The notes beneath the pieces were generated by a model. It did no database searches. It worked only from the letters and a program-made list of their open reading frames with translations, and was not told the DNA's origin. DNA of 64,000 nt from Palsa-883 sp963826975. GTDB lineage: Bacteria; Pseudomonadota; Alphaproteobacteria; Acetobacterales; Acetobacteraceae. The DNA is taken from positions 930,001-994,000 of the forward strand of contig CAWGZJ010000011.1 of NCBI GenBank assembly GCA_963826975.1, read 5' to 3'. Both the position numbers and the translations under genes were made by a program. Shown one piece after another: positions 47,882-55,340 of this stretch. Position 1 is the first letter of the stretch; the number at the start of each line of letters is the position of its first letter.

Positions 47882-48334
47882 CGCCGTTTTTGTCGCGCCG
47901 GTTTCGGGGTTTCAGGATAGCGTGGCGCGGGCGGACAGCACCTGATCCAGGATCGGCGACGGGTGAGATGGCCGACCCATACGCCTTGCCAACCCTCGGG
48001 TTCCGCGCCCCTTGCCGTTCCATGCCATTCCGCAATTCCATGATCGGGCGCGCTGGCAGCGGCGGGACACTGACCTGTGGTCGACCGCGCCTCGCCACGC
48101 CCTTCCTGCCGCCCCAGGTTGCCCGTAGTGTTGCAGCGTGCTGACCCACCCGTTCCCGAATGATGGCCCAGCCGGTGTTGCCGGGAAGACCGGCGCACGC
48201 TGGGGCGGGCGGGATGCCTGGGCCTTCGGCTTCGACCAGCGTCTCGCCGTTGGTGTCTGGCTCAGCCCGCTGCTCACACTTCTCGATGCCGACCGTGCGG
48301 CCGCGCATGCCGGCGTGAAGGTCAGCGTCGCTCC
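47882..48334. other. 453-bp spacer after mscL
   Basis: No firm gene. A 66-codon frame from a GTG at 48138 ends in TGA overlapping the next start (ATGA at 48335), but its sequence matches no family known to me and lacks a ribosome-binding site. The minus-strand frames here are mscL-neighbour shadows. Confidence 0.45.
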
Positions 48335-49249
48335 ATGAACGAATGGGTCGGCCGATGCCTGCTGTTGGCTACCTTGCTGCTGACCAGTTGCGCGTCGGGG
48401 CCCGAGGGCGCTTGCAAGCTGGTCTGGCGCGCCGACCTGCCGATCGAGCCGCGCAACAACCTGATCTTCGTCGGCGTGACGTTCAACGATCATCCTGCCA
48501 CGATGGTGCTGGACACTGGCGCCGAACGCACCACCCTGACCGAGGCCGCGGTGACCCGCCTGCACCTGCGCCGCGACCTGCACCACCCGACCAACACCAT
48601 GGGTATCGGCGGTCCCAGCGCCAGCTACGAGGCGGTGCTGGATGATTTCGCAGTCGGCGTCTTTCGCCTGCCAGTCGACCGTGTCGAGGTCGGTACATTC
48701 CCGATACCCGAGATCGGCGGCATCCAGGCGGACGGGCTGCTGGGCGCCGATATCCTGCTGGCGTTCGACCTTGACATCGATCTGCCGGCGCGCCGCCTGA
48801 CAATCTATCGGGCCCGCCCCTGCGCCGACTCGCGTCCGCCGTGGACGGTGCCATACGCCTCGGTCGAGGGGGTGAGTACGTGGCGCGACCGCCTCGTGGT
48901 ACCGCTCGCGATCGACGGCGCTGACGGGCACGCGGTGCTGGACACCGGTGCGCAGCGCACCGTCATACGACCCGAGTTCGCCGCGCGCGGCGGCGTGACC
49001 CAGGCCATGCTGGACGCCGACCTTAGCGCCAAGATGCAGGGCGCCTCGCGCGAGCAGGCATCATACCAGATGCATCGCTTCGACACGGTCCGCATAGGAA
49101 GCGATACCGCGCACGGCGTGCCTCTGCCGGTCGCCCGCTTGCCAGGTGGCGAGCAGGACGCACTGATCGGCGGGGATTTCATGCACGGACGGCGGATCTG
49201 GCTGTCCGCCGCCTCGCGTCAGATGTTCTTCACCGCGCCGGAGCCGTGA
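48335..49249 (+). CDS. Lipoprotein with two retropepsin-like aspartyl protease domains
   Basis: 304 aa. Residues 1-18 are a lipoprotein signal with lipobox LLTSC (Cys19). Two retropepsin-type halves follow: the first has MVLDTGAERTTLT (Asp60) with LLGADILL closing it, the second HAVLDTGAQRTVI (Asp203) with IGGDFMHGR. Retroviral-type proteases need two DTG Asp residues, one per half, so one chain carries a full pair. Bacterial periplasmic relatives are mostly uncharacterised. The gene stands alone, with repeat B3 after it. Confidence 0.85.
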   Translation: MNEWVGRCLLLATLLLTSCASGPEGACKLVWRADLPIEPRNNLIFVGVTFNDHPATMVLDTGAERTTLTEAAVTRLHLRRDLHHPTNTMGIGGPSASYEAVLDDFAVGVFRLPVDRVEVGTFPIPEIGGIQADGLLGADILLAFDLDIDLPARRLTIYRARPCADSRPPWTVPYASVEGVSTWRDRLVVPLAIDGADGHAVLDTGAQRTVIRPEFAARGGVTQAMLDADLSAKMQGASREQASYQMHRFDTVRIGSDTAHGVPLPVARLPGGEQDALIGGDFMHGRRIWLSAASRQMFFTAPEP

Positions 49250-49263
49250 TGCCCGCGCCCGCC

Positions 49264-49415
49264 GTACACCTCTCTCGCCCTTCGCGGGAGAGGTCGAGGC
49301 GCGAAGCGACGAGGGTGAGGGTCGTGCCGCAACAATACCCTGACCCGTCCCGCTCCGCGCGCTGACACCTTGATCCGCCCTTCGCGGCCCAAGCCCGCAA
49401 GCGGGAGAGGTGCAC
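49264..49415. repeat. Dyad repeat family B, copy B3
   Basis: Same outer ends as B1 and B2 (GTACACCTCTC start, GCGGGAGAGGTGCAC end) with a shorter left half. It lies between convergent genes. Confidence 0.75.
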
Positions 49416-49423
49416 GCGCAACG

Positions 49424-50470
49424 TCAGCTATTAGGCCCGCGCTCCATCGAGATCGGCTGCCAGCGGCGCAGGTTGGACTTCATCAGCACCGCCGGGTTGA
49501 CGCAGCTCATCGGCCACTTCCCATTCAGCACCAGCGCCAGTTCACGCCCCACATGACGTTTCCGAGCCGGATCGAACCGGGCTGACGCCGAAGCAGTGTG
49601 CGCACTGAGCGTAACGTTCGGCATGCCCAGGATCGGATTGTTGTTGCCCGGCGGTTCGATCTCCAGCACATCCAGGCCGGCATGGGCGATCCACCCCTCC
49701 TGCAACGCCTTGATCAACCCAGCCTCCTGCACTGTCGGGCCGCGGCCGGTGTTGATGAAGATGGCGGTCTTCTTCATCAGCTTGAAGTGCTTCTCCATCA
49801 GCATGCCCTCGGCCTCCGGCGTCGCCGGGGCGTGCATGGACACGAAGTCGGATTGGGTCAGCACTTCCTCGAGCGTCGATGGGATCACGCCGTGCTCGAC
49901 CATGATCAGTTCCTCGATGAACGGATCATACGCCATCACCCGCAGGCCGAACGGCTTGGCGCGTTTGGCCACCGCGCGCGCGACATGACCAAACGCAATC
50001 AGGCCGAGCGTCTGGCCCATCATTCGCGGGATTTGCAGCAGTGCCGGACGGCCCTCGCGCCATTTGCCTTCGCGCACCATGCGGTCCTGCTCGATCGTGC
50101 GCCGATGCGACGCCAGCAGCAGCATCAGCGCGTGATCGGCGACTTCCTCGATGAAAGTGTCGGGGCAATTGGTCACCGGCAGGCCGCGCGCCGTGGCGGC
50201 GGCGACGTCGACACTGTCGACGCCGACGCTGCCCAGCACGATGGCGCGGCACTTGGTTGGCAGCCCATCCACCACCTTCTTGGTGAAACGCATGCCCTTG
50301 GCATAGATCGCCTCGGCATCCTGGGCGAACGCGATGAAGCCGTCCTCATCCGTGGGGCCTTCGACGATCTCGGCGTCGAGGCCCGCAAGGTCTTCCATCT
50401 CGTAGTCGTAACCGCCACCCGCGACGGTAAAGCTCGCCCCGGCGGGCGTCGCGATCTTGTATTTGGCCAA
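49424..50470 (-). CDS. D-isomer-specific 2-hydroxyacid dehydrogenase, altered glycine motif
   Basis: 348 aa. The general fold is clear (catalytic Arg in NTGRGPTVQEAG, His in LSAHTASASARFDP), but the usual nucleotide motif GxGxxG reads AFGHVA in LGLIAFGHVARAVAKR, with Ala for the first and last Gly. The related protein at 12837 keeps all three Gly. Such changes are known in some branches of the family, so it need not be inactive. It follows a dehydratase gene (50640) with repeat A3 between them, forming a second dehydratase/dehydrogenase pair. Confidence 0.88.
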   Translation of the reverse strand: MAKYKIATPAGASFTVAGGGYDYEMEDLAGLDAEIVEGPTDEDGFIAFAQDAEAIYAKGMRFTKKVVDGLPTKCRAIVLGSVGVDSVDVAAATARGLPVTNCPDTFIEEVADHALMLLLASHRRTIEQDRMVREGKWREGRPALLQIPRMMGQTLGLIAFGHVARAVAKRAKPFGLRVMAYDPFIEELIMVEHGVIPSTLEEVLTQSDFVSMHAPATPEAEGMLMEKHFKLMKKTAIFINTGRGPTVQEAGLIKALQEGWIAHAGLDVLEIEPPGNNNPILGMPNVTLSAHTASASARFDPARKRHVGRELALVLNGKWPMSCVNPAVLMKSNLRRWQPISMERGPNS

Positions 50471-50530
50471 GTTTCAGTCTCCTTGATTGGAACGCATCGG
50501 CAGGCGGTGGGCGGGTACGGGCGATCACTA

Positions 50531-50633
50531 CTCCCCCTCCCCTTGAGGGAGGGGGTTGGGGGGAGGGGTCGATCCGCACCATTGATGCCGCCAACCCCTC
50601 CCCCCCACCCCCTCCCTCTAAGGGGAGGGGGAG
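50531..50633. repeat. Dyad repeat family A, copy A3
   Basis: Both arms as in A1 and A2, here between the dehydratase and dehydrogenase genes of one operon. Confidence 0.8.
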
Positions 50634-50639
50634 TAGCAA

Positions 50640-51815
50640 TCACGCCTTCGGCGGCCGTGCGCGCACCGCCTTCTCATTCACATCGATCCCCCAGCCCGGA
50701 CCCTTCGGCAACACGAATTCGCCATCCTCGATCACCGGCACGGTCTCATAGAACTCGTCGCGCCACGGCGCGCTGTCGATGTCGATCTCCATCACCCGGA
50801 AATTCGGCGCCACCGCGCTGAACGTCGCACTGATCGCGCTGCACAGATGCCCGTAGAAATTGTGCGGTGCGCAGTTCACCTCGTACACATCCGCCATCGC
50901 CGCGATCTTCAGCGACTCATTCAGCCCGTTCCAGATCACATCGATGATCGCCACATCGGTCGCGTAATGGTCGAAGAACGGCTTGAACTCGCGTCGCCCA
51001 TGCAACGTCTCGCACGATGCGATCGGACACGGCGCACCGCGTTTGATCTCGGCCAACGCCGGCGCATCATGCGTGTCAATTTCCAGCCAGGTCAGGTTTG
51101 CCGGCGCCACCGCATCGGCGATGCGCTTGAAACCCTCGGTCTTGAAGTTGAAGTTGATGTCGAGATGAATGCCCATGTCAGGCCCCACCGCCGCGCGGAT
51201 CGCCATCAACTGCTCGGTCACGCCGCGCACCAGCCGGTTGTCCCAGTTCAGCTCCGGCCAGCCGACAGTGCGCCCAAACCCCGGCACATACGAGGCCGGC
51301 TTACCGTCAATCATCGGAATGATGTTGGTCTTCAGCGCCCGAAACCCACGCGCCTTCACCTCCTGTGCATGGCGCGCAATGTCGTCATAACTGTTCAGCA
51401 CCGGCACGCCCATCAGCTGCGCGCTGCGCACCCGATAGGTGGCAAAATGCGACCAATAGACCGGAATGCGCTCGCGGATCGGGCCACCGAACAGCGCGTA
51501 AACCGGCACCCCATATGCCTTGCCCGTGATGTCGAGCAGCGCATTCTCGATCGCCGCGATCGCCTGCTGGTTGATCCCGCCGCGCGACTGCCGCGTCAGC
51601 ACGTGCAGATGCTGCGTTACCTGCTCATAAAGCCGCGGGTCCCTGCCGATCAGCGCGGGAGACAGCAGCCGGATCACCTCGGACAATCCAGCCGAGCCGA
51701 AGCTTTCGTTGAACTCCGACCAGCCGACAATCCCATCGTCGGTGGACACCTTGAGGAAGGAAAACATCCGCCAGCCAGCGTCCGCCTGCAGCGTCTCGAC
51801 CCGTGCAATCTTCAT
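50640..51815 (-). CDS. Mandelate racemase/muconate lactonizing enzyme family protein
   Basis: 391 aa from ATG 51815 (MKIARVETLQADAGW). Metal-ligand motifs are HLDINFNF, TWLEID and SCETLHGR; a conserved CAPHNFYGHL follows. The motif set differs from the two dehydratases at 4229 and 11570, so this is a third branch of the enolase superfamily. Likely a sugar-acid dehydratase, substrate unknown. The extension to 51905 has no ribosome-binding site and is rejected. Confidence 0.88.
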   Translation of the reverse strand: MKIARVETLQADAGWRMFSFLKVSTDDGIVGWSEFNESFGSAGLSEVIRLLSPALIGRDPRLYEQVTQHLHVLTRQSRGGINQQAIAAIENALLDITGKAYGVPVYALFGGPIRERIPVYWSHFATYRVRSAQLMGVPVLNSYDDIARHAQEVKARGFRALKTNIIPMIDGKPASYVPGFGRTVGWPELNWDNRLVRGVTEQLMAIRAAVGPDMGIHLDINFNFKTEGFKRIADAVAPANLTWLEIDTHDAPALAEIKRGAPCPIASCETLHGRREFKPFFDHYATDVAIIDVIWNGLNESLKIAAMADVYEVNCAPHNFYGHLCSAISATFSAVAPNFRVMEIDIDSAPWRDEFYETVPVIEDGEFVLPKGPGWGIDVNEKAVRARPPKA

Positions 51816-52061
51816 GCGTCCCCCCGCCTGGCGTTCGGTTGCCCCGGCAAGCAATTCCAAGCACGGAGCGGGGCGTAAGGGAAGGCCAGCGCATTCCCTT
51901 GGCAAGACGGTTGGGCGTACCAGGCACTGGATCGAGACCTGCGGCAGCGGCGTAACACCAGAACACGTATCAGCAGTTGCCGGCCATTCAAGAGCCCGTT
52001 TGAAAGCGGTTGGCGGGCGGCGCGAACGTGGCTCACGCTGAGCATATCAACCAGCTTCAGC

Positions 52062-52760
52062 CTACAGACCGAGTCGAGTGGCAATGCGTCTCGCTGTCGC
52101 CTCGCGTAGCGCCGTGATGTCCGCGACAGCTTTCCGCGCCTCACTCACGATCGTGGCTGGCGCAGTCTCGGGCGTGCCGCTGTTAAATGGTGGCTCGGGC
52201 GCATAGACCATGTGCAGCTGGATCGCCTCTGCGGCTGCGTCCCCGCGCAACTCGGCCGCGAGGCGCAAGGCGCCGTCGATTCCGGCCGTGACGCCGGCGG
52301 CAAAGACCCAGGCGCCGTCCACGACCACCCGTTCGTTGACAGGGATCGCACCGAACAGCGACAGCAGGTGAAACGATGCCCAGTGCGTCGTCGCCCGGCG
52401 ACCCTTGAGCAGGCCAGCCGCGCCGCACAGCAGGGCGCCCGTGCATACGGAAAAAATGCTGCACGCGCATGCCGCCTGCTGCCGGATCCAGTCCAGAACC
52501 TCCGTGTCTTCCATCAAGGCCTCCTGGCCAAAGCCGCCCGGTATGTGAAGGACGTCCAGCGGCGGCGCGTCGGCCAGGGTCGCATCAGGCGTCAGCTGCA
52601 ATCCTTTCACATCGCGAACGGGCGCGGTGGTCTTGCCGTAGATGCGATACGTTGTGTTCGGGATACGCGACAGGACCTCAAATGGTCCCGTCAGGTCGAT
52701 CTGATCAATTCCCTCGAACAACAGGGAGCCGATGTGCAAGTGGACGTTATGCGGGATCAT
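52062..52760 (-). CDS. DJ-1/PfpI-family protein (isonitrile hydratase-like)
   Basis: 232 aa from ATG 52760, preceded by GGAG at six bases; an ATG at 52766 is the alternative. The nucleophile elbow is SIFSVCTGALLCGAAG with the Cys, followed by RRATTHWASFHLL, as in isonitrile hydratase InhA and in the sensor domains of GlxA-type regulators. Cytoplasmic. Divergent from a regulator whose own N-terminal domain has the same fold, which suggests that the regulator controls this gene. Confidence 0.85.
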   Translation of the reverse strand: MIPHNVHLHIGSLLFEGIDQIDLTGPFEVLSRIPNTTYRIYGKTTAPVRDVKGLQLTPDATLADAPPLDVLHIPGGFGQEALMEDTEVLDWIRQQAACACSIFSVCTGALLCGAAGLLKGRRATTHWASFHLLSLFGAIPVNERVVVDGAWVFAAGVTAGIDGALRLAAELRGDAAAEAIQLHMVYAPEPPFNSGTPETAPATIVSEARKAVADITALREATARRIATRLGL

Positions 52761-52798
52761 GTACATCTCCGGGTCGGAGGTCACGGATAGACAACGCA

Positions 52799-52818
52799 AA
52801 CCTACCCGGGTATAGGTT
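52799..52818. promoter_or_regulatory. Inverted repeat in the PfpI/GlxA divergent promoter region
   Basis: AACCTA-CCCGGGTA-TAGGTT: perfect 6-bp arms with an 8-nt centre, inside the 65-bp gap between the two start codons and just before the regulator's ATG. A likely operator for the divergent AraC-type regulator (inference). Confidence 0.5.
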
Positions 52819-52825
52819 GGCGGAA

Positions 52826-53818
52826 ATGCCAAAGTCCCCTCGGTTTGCGCCAAACGCGGTCCGTGTCATCGACGTGCTGATCTATCCGGCGGTGCAGTTG
52901 CTCGACGTCACTGGGCCGATTCAGGTGTTCGCCTCTGCCAACGATCACGTCACCAGCAACGGTGGAGCGCGGCCCTACGTGCTCAGGGTTGTGGCGCAAA
53001 ACGGCCAGGGCGTTACCGCTTCGGCCGGGCTGGCACTTGCGGCGGAGCCGCTCCCGCCTGTCGGGGAGGCACTGGATACCCTCCTGGTCGCCGGTGGCGA
53101 GGGTGCCGAGGCGGCTGCCGAGGACCCCGCGCTGGTCGATTGGGTGCGGGAGCGAGCGGGGCAGGCGCGTCGCGTCGCGTCCGTCTGCACCGGGGCCTTC
53201 CTGCTCGCCGCAGCGGGCGTGCTGGATGGGCGACGCGCGGCGACCCACTGGATGTACTGCGCGAAGCTTGCCCGGCGCTTCCCTGCCGTGCGTGTCGAGT
53301 CCGATCCGATCTTCGTGTGTGATGGTCCGGTTTGGACCTCAGCAGGGGTGACTGCCGGCATCGACCTGGCGCTGGCGCTCGTGGAAGAAGATCTGGGCCG
53401 TTCTGTCGCGCTCGCCGTGGCTCGCTATCTGGTTGTCTTCCTCAAGCGTCCCGGCGGACAAGCACAGTTCAGCGCTGCATTGTCTTTACAAACAGCAGAC
53501 GACAAATTCGGAGCGCTCCACGACTGGATCAACGGTCATCTCGGGGGTGATCTTTCGCTTTCGGTCCTCGCCGATCAAGCCGGGATGAGCGAGCGCAGTT
53601 TCAGTCGGCACTATGCGGAGGCGACCGGGCAGACGCCGGCCCGCGCCATCGAGCGGTTGCGGGTGGAGGCGGCGCGGCGGCAGCTCTCAGACTCCAGGGT
53701 CCCGGTCAAGCGTATCGCACGGCAATGCGGCTTCGGGACGGAAGAGACGATGCGGCGCAGCTTCCTTCGCCTGCTGTCGACAAACCCGCAGGACTACCGC
53801 ACCCGCTTTAGTATGTAG
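52826..53818 (+). CDS. GlxA-family AraC-type transcriptional regulator
   Basis: 330 aa from ATG 52826 (MPKSPRFAPNAVRVIDV) with CGGAA upstream. N-terminal DJ-1/PfpI-like domain (about 10-190; SVCTGAFLLAAAGVLDG) and C-terminal AraC helix-turn-helix pair (about 225-328; LSVLADQAGMSERSFSRHY and PVKRIARQCGFGTEETMRR). The longer frame from 52469 is a shadow of the divergent gene. Probably regulates the PfpI-type gene and perhaps the AhpD-like gene downstream. Confidence 0.9.
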   Translation: MPKSPRFAPNAVRVIDVLIYPAVQLLDVTGPIQVFASANDHVTSNGGARPYVLRVVAQNGQGVTASAGLALAAEPLPPVGEALDTLLVAGGEGAEAAAEDPALVDWVRERAGQARRVASVCTGAFLLAAAGVLDGRRAATHWMYCAKLARRFPAVRVESDPIFVCDGPVWTSAGVTAGIDLALALVEEDLGRSVALAVARYLVVFLKRPGGQAQFSAALSLQTADDKFGALHDWINGHLGGDLSLSVLADQAGMSERSFSRHYAEATGQTPARAIERLRVEAARRQLSDSRVPVKRIARQCGFGTEETMRRSFLRLLSTNPQDYRTRFSM

Positions 53819-54229
53819 TGCGTGCGGCGTCGCATATCTGCTGCCCGCCACCGACGCTCGTGTCGTTCTGGGCGCTAGCCACACTCACCGGCTCCGGATG
53901 ATTGCCGACAAAGTCGAGGCAACTGGCAGACGAGTTCGTGTTCGCTGGCTCAACTTCACCAGACCGGACGACATGACGGCATTCGCCGTCACGCCACGGC
54001 ACGTCTGAATACGCTCAGGCAACGGAGCCTGGCTGTCGTGTGGCGCGGAACGTGGGGACTTTGGCGAACCCGCATCGCCGGGCGCGACTAAATGGTGCAC
54101 ATCGAACGCGCCCACTCGACATCGCATTTACCGGTTTCGCCCAGCCAGACGGCGCAGTGCCAGACGGCGCAGCGAACGACGGAATGCGGGAACGTCGGCC
54201 CCACTCAACACTTGCGAAAAGCAATTCAG
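53819..54229. other. 411-bp spacer before the AhpD-like gene
   Basis: No supported gene. Frames here are extensions of shadows of the flanking genes. Mildly repetitive GACGGCGCAG words at 54145-54175, meaning unknown. Confidence 0.45.
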
Positions 54230-54778
54230 ATGGACCAGTTCCCGGTCTACACGATCAACTCGGCCCCGGAAGGGTCGAAGCCTGCACTGCGCGACCTGCA
54301 GGCGGCGTTCGGGATGATCCCCAACATCGCCGGCGTCATGGCGACATCGCCGGTGCTCATCAATAGCTTGGTGGGCCTCTTCGGCAGAGTCCACGGCGGC
54401 AGCTTTACCGAGGCGCAGATCCAGACCCTGCTCCTGACCAACGCCGTGACGAACGCCTGCACCTGGGCGGTCGCGTTCCATACCGCTCTCGCGCTGAAAG
54501 AGGGACTCGATCCGGCGGATGTCGAGGCGATCCGTGCCGGCCGCTCGCCGTCGGATGGTAAACACGGCGCGCTCTCGACCCTGACGCGGACGCTGATCGA
54601 AAAACGGGGGCGGATTGACAATCAGGTCGCCGAACGTTTTCTGGCCGCCGGTTTCGGCAAGGATCACTTGCTCGAAGTGATCGCGGTGGTCGCCGCCTCG
54701 ACGATTACCAACTATACCGGTAGCGTCACGAAACCGCCATTGGAGGCGCCGTTCCAGGCGCACGTATGGAGCCGCTGA
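54230..54778 (+). CDS. Carboxymuconolactone decarboxylase/AhpD-like protein
   Basis: 182 aa from ATG 54230 (MDQFPVYTINSAPEGSK). The core is AVTNACTWAVAFHTALA. In AhpD the motif is Cys-x-x-Cys-x-x-x-His; here Cys77 and His84 keep the spacing but the second Cys is Ala, so AhpD-type disulfide peroxidase chemistry is unlikely. The family also has decarboxylases and uncharacterised proteins of this form. The frame is open to 54092 but no better start is seen. Neighbours are a GlxA-type regulator and the T6SS locus. Confidence 0.8.
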   Translation: MDQFPVYTINSAPEGSKPALRDLQAAFGMIPNIAGVMATSPVLINSLVGLFGRVHGGSFTEAQIQTLLLTNAVTNACTWAVAFHTALALKEGLDPADVEAIRAGRSPSDGKHGALSTLTRTLIEKRGRIDNQVAERFLAAGFGKDHLLEVIAVVAASTITNYTGSVTKPPLEAPFQAHVWSR

Positions 54779-55340
54779 GCCGCGGGCTCGCGGCCAAACC
54801 CAGGCACGGCGGCGACAGGCCGCTGTGCCCCTTTTTGCCGAGACACAGAGCACTGGTTGATGGCTGCGGGGGAGCCAGTTGATGGTACCTACCCACTGAA
54901 CTTCATAGTCGGCAGGGATCAGGCCGGACCCGGTCAAGCCTAACGAACGACCGGCTTCGCGGAGGACTTTCGTGCCTCTGGATGGCGTGCATGGGCGCGG
55001 GGCAGACATCGATGCCACACGCGCACTACGTCCAGTTTCCACCCATGTCGGCAGTCGCCGGGTCGCTCGGGCCGAACCACCGACCCTCTTTACCCATTCA
55101 AACTGACCGACCATCCAAATTCACCGCAAGCGCGGACCCAACCTTGGCGACTTGGCGTCTTGGCGGTTCACTTCCGGCTGCCATCCCCCGGCGCCGCCCC
55201 CTCGCCCCACCTTCCCGCCCAACCCCCAGCAAGCCCCCCCGCTCCACCCCACCACCCCACCAGCCGAAAGCCCATTGGCGAACCCCGCCGCGATGCTATC
55301 GTGATCCCAACCACCACCGACCGCCCCTGGGGAGGCTCCA
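54779..55340. other. 562-bp spacer before the T6SS locus
   Basis: No gene is supported. It contains a short tandem repeat at 55143-55165 and a run of C-rich sequence (about 55175-55270). The T6SS promoter probably lies here, but no clear hexamers or sigma-54 site could be read. Confidence 0.5.
55143..55165. repeat. Three copies of CTTGGCG at 8-bp pitch
   Basis: CTTGGCG starts at 55143, 55151 and 55159, each followed by one variable base. Similar words occur in many bacterial intergenic regions; meaning unknown. Confidence 0.5.

Noticed and set aside
47882..48338. 66-codon frame overlapping the retropepsin-like gene start
   Set aside because: GTG start without a ribosome-binding site and unrecognised sequence; left as a note in the spacer entry.
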